Shown here piece by piece: positions 1-5,836 of a DNA stretch of 8,753 nucleotides. The position numbers were made by a program, and so were the translations under genes. The notes beneath the pieces are model-generated. The model saw nothing but the letters and a program-made list of their open reading frames with translations. It was not told the DNA's origin and made no database searches. Source of the DNA: Bacteroidota bacterium (GTDB lineage: Bacteria; Bacteroidota; Ignavibacteria; SZUA-365; JAADGX01); assembly GCA_027021285.1 (NCBI GenBank), contig JALUUP010000371.1, forward strand, positions 1-8,753, given 5' to 3'. Positions within the stretch are counted from its first letter, which is position 1. Each line of letters starts with the position of its first letter.

Positions 1-345
1 ATCTTTTTCGATTTCGACAAGTACGAACTGCGACCGGAATCGTACCCGGAACTGGACCGCCTCGTGGATTTTATCAAGAACAACCAATCTTTTTTCACGG
101 AAAATCCTGACGTGAGAATCGAAATCGGCGCCCATACGGACGATAAAGGTACGGAAGAATACAACCTCCGCCTCTCACAAAACCGCGCTCGCTCCGTGGT
201 GGATTATCTCACGCGGAACGGAATACCCGGCGATCTGATTATCACGAAGGGTTACGGCGAATCGAAGCCCCAGGTGCCGAACGACTCGGAAGAGCACCGC
301 GCCCTGAACCGGCGGGTGGAGTTCAAGCTGGTGAAGAGTTCCTGA
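1..345 (+). CDS. OmpA-family C-terminal peptidoglycan-binding domain (5' end outside window)
   Basis: The frame is open from base 1 and stops at 343-345, giving the last 114 residues of a longer protein. What is visible is almost exactly one OmpA C-terminal domain: the opening strand FFDFDKYELRP, the motif IEIGAHTDDKG with Asp47, then YNLRLSQNRARSV with Arg62, the GYGES turn and the closing NRRVEF. In this family the conserved Asp of HTD and the Arg of the LSxxRA helix grip the diaminopimelate of peptidoglycan stem peptides, so the protein should tether an outer-membrane or periplasmic partner to the cell wall. The wording of the motif, with RPES after FDFDK and EEHRALNRR at the end, is common in Bacteroidetes-type OmpA proteins that carry TPR or PD40 repeats upstream, but the N-terminal part is not here. 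The GTG at 64 lies inside the domain and is not the start. A peptidoglycan amidase follows on the same strand. Confidence 0.93.
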   Translation: MFFDFDKYELRPESYPELDRLVDFIKNNQSFFTENPDVRIEIGAHTDDKGTEEYNLRLSQNRARSVVDYLTRNGIPGDLIITKGYGESKPQVPNDSEEHRALNRRVEFKLVKSS

Positions 346-364
346 CAACAAACTTTTCTTCTCC

Positions 365-393
365 TTGCCTTCTACACCGTCCGCGGATATATT
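365..393 (+). promoter_or_regulatory. candidate sigma-70-like promoter in front of the amidase
   Basis: TTGCCT at 365-370 matches the -35 consensus at four of six positions. TATATT at 388-393 matches the -10 consensus at five of six. The spacer is 17 bases. Transcription would begin around 400, only a few bases before the ATG at 404, so the mRNA would be nearly leaderless. The same TTG is the only other possible in-frame start of the amidase, so the promoter reading favours the ATG. A chance match is quite possible, and the gene may simply be co-transcribed with the OmpA gene. Confidence 0.22.
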
Positions 394-403
394 GCACATC
401 CTG

Positions 404-2728
404 ATGACGAGCCTTCATCTTCGCAAAAAGCAACGGGACGTTTGCGTACGCGCACGCGGCATCCGGTGGTACGGCCGCGAACGTGGTCGAGCCGCGGCAT
501 GTACCTCCGCACATGTATGGAGTATTCTGATACTCTTCCTGTTTGTCCAAGCCGGATGCGGGCCGACCGTGTATTTCGTCAAGCCTCCCGACTGGCAAAG
601 CATCCGTGCGCGCGACTCCACCATCGCTCACTTTCGCCCCGTTCTCCAGGGGAAAAACTTTTGTCTCGACCCGGGACACGGTCCTGGCGTGGAAGATCGA
701 CGCGGACCGGCGGGAGACGTGTACGAACCCGATGTCAATTTCAGGGTCGCTTTGATGTTGAAACGCTATCTCGAAAGAGCGGGAGCCAACGTGGTCCTGA
801 CTCGCACGGCCACGACAAACCCAACCCTCCAGGAACGCAAGGAGATTGCGCAGCAAGCACAAGCGGATTTTTTCATTTCCATTCATCACAATGCCGCAAA
901 CAATCGCTTCACGAACTACACTTCTACCTGGTACCACGGGCGGCCGGGAGCACGCGGCTATCACCCGGCCAACCACGATCTTGCCAGGTACATCCAGCGG
1001 GACCTTTCCTACGTCATGGGAAATCCAGGCGGTCTCGCCACTTTCGACGGTACCATGTCGGATTTTCTCCTCTACCCGGAAAAAGGATTCGCGGTACTGC
1101 GTGACATGCCGATTCCATCGGTCCTGGTCGAGTGCGCGTTTTTCACCAGCGCTTACGAGGAAAAACGGTTAAGCCTGGAAGATTTCAACGCCATCGAAGC
1201 GTGGGGGATCTTCCGGGGAATCGCCCGGTACCTGACCGACGGCACGCCGGTCATTATCCCTGCGTCCGCGCTGGATTTCGCAACCACCCTTCCTTCCGTG
1301 GAACTGGTCGTCTCCGATCCCCGCGGCATCGAGGAAGAATCGGTGCGTGTGCTCGTGGACGGGCGTGAGCGGAGTATCGCATACAGCTCGCGCTCCGGTC
1401 GCATCATCGTTTCGCCGGGCGAGGAATGGAAACCGGGTATCCACAGACTGGAGGTCATGGCGCGAAACACGGTTGGAAATTACGCGCTTCCCTTTTCCCG
1501 CTTCGTTCGAATCGGCCGCCTGCCCCGGAGCCTTGATGTTACCGCACTGCCCCACCTCATCCCGACGGATCGACGGGCTTACGCAATCGTCACCGTCGCA
1601 TCGGCGGACAGCATCCCCCTGCCCGACGGAGCGGTTCTTAACGTGACCGTAAACGGAAGAGACACGACCGTTACATGCGAAAACGGCAAATCGTTATTCC
1701 CTTTGCCGTCCCGTCTCTCGGGAACGGCGCGCGCAACTGTTCATTTCGGTGAACGCACCTACTCCGTTACAGTTTCATGCGCAGCCACAGACCGGTATGT
1801 TGCCGGAACGTTGGCGGCATCGGGCAACGCGCAGTTGCGGGACGCCGCAGTCATCGCGGGAAAACAGCAATACCCCGTCCTTCCCGACGGCCGCTTTGCC
1901 GTCGATGAGCCGGGGAGCGCGTCACTGCCGCTGATTTTTTCTTCTCCGGGATTTTTCAGCGCTCGCCAGACGGGACTCGTCCCGGGGAGATTCGGCGATA
2001 CGATTTCCCTCGAGCCGGTGGCCAGAGGTATCCTCCGCGGAAAGATATTCCTTATCGTGAAATCCGGCGAATCTTCACCAGCCAGCGAATTGCTCGCGCA
2101 GGAACTCCTGTTTCTCTTGCAGGCGTCAGGCGCACGGCTCATCGTCGTCGATAACACCAACGAGATCGACGAAAAACGCGTCGGTCTGCCTCTTGATTCC
2201 GACCAGGGCATTATCATTTCGTTGCAACCGGAAACTCGTTCCCGCGATGCCAGGGTACGATGCGTCGCAGGCCCTGGTTCGCGCAAGTTACAGAACCACG
2301 TCGTGTCTGCGGCGATTGAAGGTATTCCTTTTCACGTCAGAAAATCGGGCACCTACTTGAAGCGGCTGAAGTACCGGAAGTTTCCGCGTATCGCGGTTTC
2401 CATCCCATCACCCGGTAATCGGACGTATGGCGAAGATGCCATGGAATTCGCGGCAAACAGGTTGGCATGGACTGTCTATCGTGGGATACTGGCTTTCAAC
2501 GGATACCGAACTCGCGGCAGCAAAAACATCGTTGCAATTATCGTAGAAAAAATATCGCGTCATCCTGCCCCGTACGCGCGCGTCCGGTTAAACGGCGTGC
2601 TTCCCGGCGTAACCGATCGCGAGGGCAGGGTGTTCTTCCCCGCGATTCCCGTCTCTGAAGACTGGATCGCTCTCGATCATCCCGAATCTTTCGAGGTTGC
2701 CACGGTACAAACCGAGCTGCTTCGCTGA
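404..2728 (+). CDS. N-acetylmuramoyl-L-alanine amidase (Amidase_3) with C-terminal beta-sandwich and degenerate amidase-like domains
   Basis: Zinc amidase that cleaves the bond between N-acetylmuramic acid and L-alanine in peptidoglycan; 774 residues from ATG 404. The basic N-terminus (about 40 residues, many Arg/Lys) leads into the hydrophobic segment SILILFLFVQAG and Cys52, a possible lipobox, though Gln at -3 is atypical. The Amidase_3 domain spans about 82-277 and has all expected ligands: His92 in DPGHG, Glu108, His161 in SIHHNA, and the catalytic Glu243 in VLVEC. Then follow an Ig-like domain (about 295-375), a second Ig/invasin-like segment (376-460), a carboxypeptidase-regulatory-like sandwich (460-543), an amidase-like but ligand-less domain (about 544-702) and a final sandwich with the turn GVTDREGRVFF (706-774). 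Ordinary AmiA/AmiC enzymes are about half this length. No clear Shine-Dalgarno sequence precedes ATG 404; TTG 365 would add 13 residues. Likely acts in the periplasm, membrane-anchored, near its OmpA neighbour. Confidence 0.9.
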   Translation: MTSLHLRKKQRDVCVRARGIRWYGRERGRAAACTSAHVWSILILFLFVQAGCGPTVYFVKPPDWQSIRARDSTIAHFRPVLQGKNFCLDPGHGPGVEDRRGPAGDVYEPDVNFRVALMLKRYLERAGANVVLTRTATTNPTLQERKEIAQQAQADFFISIHHNAANNRFTNYTSTWYHGRPGARGYHPANHDLARYIQRDLSYVMGNPGGLATFDGTMSDFLLYPEKGFAVLRDMPIPSVLVECAFFTSAYEEKRLSLEDFNAIEAWGIFRGIARYLTDGTPVIIPASALDFATTLPSVELVVSDPRGIEEESVRVLVDGRERSIAYSSRSGRIIVSPGEEWKPGIHRLEVMARNTVGNYALPFSRFVRIGRLPRSLDVTALPHLIPTDRRAYAIVTVASADSIPLPDGAVLNVTVNGRDTTVTCENGKSLFPLPSRLSGTARATVHFGERTYSVTVSCAATDRYVAGTLAASGNAQLRDAAVIAGKQQYPVLPDGRFAVDEPGSASLPLIFSSPGFFSARQTGLVPGRFGDTISLEPVARGILRGKIFLIVKSGESSPASELLAQELLFLLQASGARLIVVDNTNEIDEKRVGLPLDSDQGIIISLQPETRSRDARVRCVAGPGSRKLQNHVVSAAIEGIPFHVRKSGTYLKRLKYRKFPRIAVSIPSPGNRTYGEDAMEFAANRLAWTVYRGILAFNGYRTRGSKNIVAIIVEKISRHPAPYARVRLNGVLPGVTDREGRVFFPAIPVSEDWIALDHPESFEVATVQTELLR
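2033..2509 (+). other. degenerate second Amidase_3-like domain inside the amidase gene
   Basis: This stretch encodes residues about 544-702 of the amidase. It parallels the active domain in order and spacing. GILRGKIFLIVKSGES stands where VLQGKNFCLDPGHGP stands in the active copy. LLFLLQASGARLIVVD matches ALMLKRYLERAGANVVLTR. DQGIIISLQPE matches DFFISIHHNA, KFPRIAVSIPSPGN matches IPSVLVECAFFTS, and AWTVYRGILAFNGY matches AWGIFRGIARYLTDG. The zinc-ligand and catalytic positions are replaced: His of SIH by Gln608 and the Glu of VLVE by Ser666, and no DPGHG is present. It is probably non-catalytic, perhaps a glycan-binding or regulatory copy. The alignment was made by eye. Confidence 0.6.
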
Positions 2729-2740
2729 GCGTTCTTTCCT

Positions 2741-3688
2741 ATGCTGAATTACGTCTGGCTGGGTCTTGTAGTTATCGGTATTCTCACTGCTGCGGGGAGA
2801 GACCTCTACGACTCCATCGAAAACGTTTACGGTAACGAGCGTTCCTTTCCCGTTCACATCGAGGAGCAGACCGGACCGGGCGAATGGAACGCCTGGTGCA
2901 CAGCGAATGAATTGCAACGAAAATTCTCGGGGATCGAAAACACTGAGGACACGACCCGGTTCGTTCTGTCTTTTGCGCGCCAATCCTCGACCGCCGGCGT
3001 GCTTCGTCCGGAAAGCGGCGCGCCCGCCATTCTTCTCACCGTACAGGAATCGTTCGGAGACAACGGGTCCATCCCCTGCCGCATTACGTCCGATTCGAGC
3101 CGGACCGGCCTGGTGTACGTCTCGTTTTCACCGATCCGGTTCGTGTACCTGAAACGCGTAACCAACGCCGCGCTTGATGCAGCGGCCCTGGCGGTGAAAA
3201 TCGCCCTGGGGCTGATCGGCATCATGGCTCTCTGGCTCGGGGTGATGAAAGTGGCCGAAGAGGCCGGCATCATCGCCATTATCGCGCGGGCGGTGCGTCC
3301 CATCACCACGCGGTTGTTTTCGGACATACCGGAGGATCACCCCGCTATCGGCGCCATGATCATGAACATTTCGGCGAACATGCTCGGGCTGGGGAACGCC
3401 GCGACTCCGTTCGGATTGAAAGCCATGGAAGAGTTGGACAAACTCAACAAGCACGCGGGTACCGCCACCAATGCCATGGTTACGTTCCTGGCCCTCAATA
3501 CGTCGTGTGTTACCCTCGTTCCCGCTACGGCCATCGCAGTTCGCGCCGCAACCGGGAGCTCGGATCCCGCAATCATCATCGGCACAACGTTTTTGACCTC
3601 GCTTGTCGCTACCGTGTTCGCGGTGGTCTTCGCCAAGGTCTTCCAGCGCCTGTCCGTTTTTCGCGTACGAGAGAAGGAGGCGTCATGA
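2741..3688 (+). CDS. spmA: SpmA-like membrane protein (nucleoside-recognition/Gate domain) with an extracytoplasmic insertion
   Basis: A 315-residue integral membrane protein of the SpmA family. The N-terminus MLNYVWLGLVVIGILTAAG resembles the first helix of Bacillus SpmA. Residues 140-315 follow the family closely: ALWLGVMKVAEEAGI (163-177), FSDIPEDHPAIGAMI (193-207), the signature GLGNAATPFGLKAM (216-229) and FLALNTSCVTLVPATAIAVR (249-268), then a last hydrophobic helix. In Bacillus, SpmA and SpmB are needed for core dehydration of spores; the Gate domain also occurs in nucleoside transporters, but the substrate here is unknown. The family is also found in bacteria that do not form spores, as is likely here. 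Bacillus SpmA is about 196 residues; the extra length is a soluble insert at about 26-133. The gene starts 12 bases after the amidase stop with no clear ribosome site, which suggests coupling, and its stop overlaps spmB. Confidence 0.9.
   Translation: MLNYVWLGLVVIGILTAAGRDLYDSIENVYGNERSFPVHIEEQTGPGEWNAWCTANELQRKFSGIENTEDTTRFVLSFARQSSTAGVLRPESGAPAILLTVQESFGDNGSIPCRITSDSSRTGLVYVSFSPIRFVYLKRVTNAALDAAALAVKIALGLIGIMALWLGVMKVAEEAGIIAIIARAVRPITTRLFSDIPEDHPAIGAMIMNISANMLGLGNAATPFGLKAMEELDKLNKHAGTATNAMVTFLALNTSCVTLVPATAIAVRAATGSSDPAIIIGTTFLTSLVATVFAVVFAKVFQRLSVFRVREKEAS
3674..3680 (+). promoter_or_regulatory. strong ribosome binding site for spmB
   Basis: AAGGAGG lies inside the last codons of spmA, four bases before the ATG at 3685. 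With the ATGA start-stop overlap it fixes the spmB start and implies translational coupling of the two proteins. It is the only near-perfect Shine-Dalgarno sequence noticed in the window. Confidence 0.85.
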
Positions 3689-4227
3689 GCATCCTGCGGG
3701 AAATCGTCACCATCATCTCCGTGCTGGCCATTCCCGGGCTGATCCTGTTCTTTCTCGTGTACGGTCAATTCAAACGCGTACGGGTTTATGAAGCGGTAGT
3801 GGAGGGCGGAAAAGAAGGATTTACGATTGCCGTGAAAATTATTCCCTACCTGGTGGCCATGCTGGTGGGCATCGCGATCTTCCGTGCCAGCGGGGCAATG
3901 GATTTTCTTATCGCGGGCCTGCAACCGTTGACCGAGCTTATCGGCTTCCCCGCCGAAGCCATGCCCATGGCCTTGATGCGTCCTTTGTCGGGCAGCGGCT
4001 CGCTCGGCATCATGTCGGAAATCCTGAAGACCTACGGCCCCGACTCCTTCATCGGCGTGCTGACCTCGACACTGATGGGCAGCACGGAAACGACCTTCTA
4101 CGTCATCGCCGTGTACTTCGGCGCAGTCAACGTGCGCAACACGCGCCACGCCCTTCCCACGGGCCTCCTGGCCGATTTTGTGAGTTTCCTTGCCGCGTTG
4201 TTCTTCGTCAAACTCCTGTTTTTCTGA
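3685..4227 (+). CDS. spmB: SpmB-like membrane protein (nucleoside-recognition/Gate domain)
   Basis: A 180-residue membrane protein, close to the 178 residues of Bacillus SpmB. Landmarks run through the whole length: hydrophobic helix ISVLAIPGLILFFLVYG near the N-terminus, YEAVVEGGKEGFTIAVKIIPYLVAML around 35-60 (read as two motifs, VVEGGKEGF and IIPYLVAML), FRASGAMDF, MRPLSGSGSLGIMSE, YGPDSFIGVL, and GSTETTFYVIAVYFGAV before a C-terminal hydrophobic helix. The ATG at 3685 overlaps the spmA stop (ATGA) and has a strong Shine-Dalgarno sequence, so the start is secure. SpmA and SpmB are usually encoded together and probably form a paired inner-membrane complex; some Bacteroidetes carry them fused. 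The link to a peptidoglycan amidase and an OmpA protein suggests an envelope role in this organism, which is inference. The stop is one base from the convergent gene. Confidence 0.92.
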   Translation: MSILREIVTIISVLAIPGLILFFLVYGQFKRVRVYEAVVEGGKEGFTIAVKIIPYLVAMLVGIAIFRASGAMDFLIAGLQPLTELIGFPAEAMPMALMRPLSGSGSLGIMSEILKTYGPDSFIGVLTSTLMGSTETTFYVIAVYFGAVNVRNTRHALPTGLLADFVSFLAALFFVKLLFF

Positions 4228-4228
4228 A

Positions 4229-4696
4229 TCAACCACGCTCCGGCGGCGGGCGTTTTTTCAGTTGCGCCTTCAACTTGATGGCTAGAATATCCGCAACGCC
4301 CTCCGCGTCGGCGCGCGAATGCACGGGAATCCTGTACCATACCGCTCCCGGCGACTTCCACGACGATTCCATGGCTCTCCTCACCGCGGCAGTCAGGGAG
4401 TTGAGCTTGAGGATTTCATCGGCCATACGTTGGGGAATCGAAAAAGTGACATCGAAACGCTGCTTGAAAAACGTAATCGTGCACAACACGCGGTTTCCGA
4501 AACTGAACCGATATCCCCATCCCTGTTCAGGGCCCGCCCAGTGCGCCACCTGGTTGATGCGTGGATAGACTAAATGTATCTTGTGCTCGACGTACGCGAG
4601 ATCAAGACTCCGTTGCATGCCAAGCGCTAATTCGATCTCCGCGCGGCTGGGGACATGTTTTTCGTCGTTGAACGGTTGTTTTTTCACATCCGCCAT
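4229..4696 (-). CDS. DUF3788-like protein of unknown function
   Basis: A soluble 155-residue protein from the ATG at 4696. It has no signal peptide or membrane helix. The core resembles the DUF3788 family: a glycine-aromatic motif PEQGWGYRFSFGNRVLCTI, then FFKQRFDVTFSIPQRMADEI, and a late segment WYRIPVHSRADAEGVADIL. No catalytic motif is apparent and the function of the family is unknown. A GTG at 4702 would give 157 residues and a GTGA overlap with the purC stop. I prefer the ATG because GGGA lies eight bases upstream, while it is only two bases from the GTG. Either way the gene is translated together with purC, though the family is not known to act in purine synthesis. Its C-terminus is basic (KLKAQLKKRPPPERG). 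The 3' end converges on spmB with one base between stop codons. Confidence 0.72.
   Translation of the reverse strand: MADVKKQPFNDEKHVPSRAEIELALGMQRSLDLAYVEHKIHLVYPRINQVAHWAGPEQGWGYRFSFGNRVLCTITFFKQRFDVTFSIPQRMADEILKLNSLTAAVRRAMESSWKSPGAVWYRIPVHSRADAEGVADILAIKLKAQLKKRPPPERG
4236..4258 (+). terminator. candidate intrinsic terminator of the spmAB transcript, inside the convergent gene
   Basis: CGCTC at 4236-4240 can pair with GGGCG at 4248-4252 (four Watson-Crick pairs plus one G-T wobble) around a seven-base GC-rich loop, followed at once by six T at 4253-4258. It begins nine bases after the spmB stop and occupies the last codons of the DUF3788-like gene. The T-run is on the + strand only, so it would stop the spmAB message and not the opposite one. 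The stem is short, hence moderate confidence. Confidence 0.5.
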
Positions 4697-4698
4697 AC

Positions 4699-5619
4699 TC
4701 ACATTCCCGCCAGCACTTCCGTGACACTCTTGCCGGTAATCAGGGAATACGCCTCCATGTATTTTTCCGTCGTACGATGAATCACTTCACCAGGGAGCGA
4801 AGGCGCGGGCGGGGTTTTATCCCAATCCAACTCCTCGAGGTAGTCACGCACGTATTGCTTGTCGAAGCTGGGTTGCGCCGTTCCCGGCTTGTACAGCGCC
4901 GCTGGCCAGAACCGCGACGAATCCGGTGTCAAGGCCTCGTCAATCAGGATCAATGCGTTATCCATGAAGCCAAATTCAAATTTCGTATCCGCGATGATGA
5001 TCCCTTGCTGCGCCGCCTGGTCGCGTGCATACGTGTACAGCGCGATACTGATCCGCCGCACTTCCTCGGCAACGTCCCGGCCGACGATTTCCGCCGCCTG
5101 GTCGAAGGAGATGTTTTCGTCGTGGCCTTCGTCTGCTTTTGTCGAAGGGGTGAAAATCGGTTGATCCAGCTTGCTGCTGTTCTGCAGTCCTTCGGGCAGT
5201 GCGATGCCGCATACGGCTCCTGTTTTCCGGTACTCCTTCCACCCGGATCCCGAGAGATAGCCGCGCACCACGCACTCGATGGGAAGCGGTTTCGCCTTCC
5301 GGACCAGCATGCTCCTGCCCCGGAGAATGTTCCCATAAGGCGCGCAGGCGGAAGGATATTCGTCCACCCTGATACTCACCATGTGATGAGGAACGAGATG
5401 CGCGGTCTGTTCAAACCAAAACGCGCTGAGGAGATTGAGAACAATTCCCTTCATGGGAATAGGATCGGGTAACACCACGTCAAAGGCCGACAGCCTGTCG
5501 GTAACGACGATCAGCAGGTACTCGCCCAGGTCGTAGATATCCCTGACCTTTCCCCTTGCGAAAAGAGCAAGTTCTGGAAATGTCGTTCGACTGATGACGG
5601 GCGCGGAAAACTGGTTCAT
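4699..5619 (-). CDS. purC: phosphoribosylaminoimidazole-succinocarboxamide synthase (SAICAR synthase)
   Basis: Joins CAIR and L-aspartate with ATP to give SAICAR in de novo purine synthesis; cytosolic. The start ATG at 5619 gives 306 residues, the length of the long, yeast-like type rather than the ~240 of E. coli PurC. AGGA eight bases upstream supports this start; a longer reading from 5721 adds a 34-residue tail unlike the family. Family landmarks in order: ARGKVRDIYDLG near the N-terminus (nucleotide-binding loop), LIVVTDRLSAFDVVLPDPIPMKG, LVRKAKPLPIECVVRGYLSGSGWKEY (the signature VVRGY with SGSGW), FTPSTKADEGHDENIS (substrate-phosphate and Mg site), IIADTKFEFGF, and LIDEALTPDSSRFWP. No key motif is missing. 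It is first in a two-gene unit with the DUF3788-like gene and diverges from the two-component system. Its leader holds a hairpin that may regulate it. Confidence 0.97.
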   Translation of the reverse strand: MNQFSAPVISRTTFPELALFARGKVRDIYDLGEYLLIVVTDRLSAFDVVLPDPIPMKGIVLNLLSAFWFEQTAHLVPHHMVSIRVDEYPSACAPYGNILRGRSMLVRKAKPLPIECVVRGYLSGSGWKEYRKTGAVCGIALPEGLQNSSKLDQPIFTPSTKADEGHDENISFDQAAEIVGRDVAEEVRRISIALYTYARDQAAQQGIIIADTKFEFGFMDNALILIDEALTPDSSRFWPAALYKPGTAQPSFDKQYVRDYLEELDWDKTPPAPSLPGEVIHRTTEKYMEAYSLITGKSVTEVLAGM

Positions 5620-5640
5620 GGTTCGATTCCTGGACAGGAT

Positions 5641-5680
5641 AAAAAAATGTTTAAGAAATACCCAGATGTACTTTTTTAAA
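5641..5680 (-). promoter_or_regulatory. AT-rich hairpin plus T-run in the purC leader (possible attenuator or operator)
   Basis: TTTAAGAAATAC at 5650-5661 pairs with GTA at 5668-5670 and TTTTTTAAA at 5672-5680, giving twelve pairs (one G-T wobble) with a single bulged C at 5671 and a six-base loop. Read on the - strand, the stem is followed by two bases and then seven T (5647-5641), the layout of an intrinsic terminator placed 22 bases before the purC start codon. The stem has one G-C pair only, so as RNA it is weak. A protein-binding inverted repeat is an equal possibility. Confidence 0.35.
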
Positions 5681-5812
5681 ACACGAGTCTGTACAGTCCT
5701 TTTGCACACATGCAGGCACACCCGGATCCCTCACGGAATCCTCTGCCGTGGAACATCAAATATGATCTGAAAAAGACAATAATCCAACTGGAGCAAGGAA
5801 TAATCTCGGGCC

Positions 5813-5830
5813 AATGATGGTGGTATCATT
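5813..5830 (+). repeat. short inverted repeat just upstream of the sensor kinase start
   Basis: AATGAT at 5813-5818 and ATCATT at 5825-5830 are perfect inverted copies around the loop GGTGGT. The only purine-rich stretch near the TTG start lies in this loop. The stem is six AT-rich pairs and may be chance. Confidence 0.3.
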
Positions 5831-5836
5831 ATTGCA

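Larger units (their letters stand above)
5620..5836. other. 217-base divergent intergenic region between purC and the sensor kinase
   Basis: The only sizeable gene-free stretch in the window, and visibly richer in A and T than its surroundings. Toward purC it contains an AT-rich hairpin (5650-5680) and a run of seven A at 5641-5647. Near the centre is the palindrome CTGTACAG at 5689-5696. Toward the kinase, TATGAT at 5761-5766 resembles a -10 box, but no -35 box stands at the right distance, so it is weak. A short hairpin (5813-5830) sits just before the kinase start. Both promoters of the divergent units must lie here unless the transcripts arise elsewhere. I found no sigma-54 promoter pattern (GG-N10-GC) on either strand and no recognisable riboswitch. 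Confidence 0.6.

Noticed and set aside
323..976. 217-codon open frame on the - strand opposite the OmpA end and the amidase start
   Set aside because: No recognisable motif, and it overlaps the amidase domain with its zinc-binding motifs on the other strand.
442..1104. 220-codon + strand frame overlapping the amidase
   Set aside because: Composition is Arg/Ser/Pro-rich with no motifs, while the other frame carries DPGHG, SIHHNA and VLVEC.
2741..4227. SpmA/SpmB as evidence of sporulation
   Set aside because: The family occurs widely in non-spore-formers, and the OmpA domain points to a Gram-negative outer membrane. No other sporulation gene is present.
3337..4236. 299-codon open frame on the - strand opposite spmA/spmB
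   Set aside because: Its product is rich in His, Asp, Gln and Arg without any fold-like pattern and lies wholly opposite two well-matched family proteins. It is a by-product of their codon use.
4777..5472. 231-codon + strand frame opposite purC
   Set aside because: Shadow of purC; the - strand frame contains every SAICAR synthase landmark.
5689..5696. CTGTACAG palindrome as a LexA/SOS box
   Set aside because: An eight-base palindrome is expected by chance, and it lacks the CTGT-N8-ACAG spacing of a LexA site.
5620..5836. Sigma-54 promoter or riboswitch in the divergent intergenic region
   Set aside because: No GG-N10-GC pattern with the surrounding consensus on either strand, and no known riboswitch core could be recognised.
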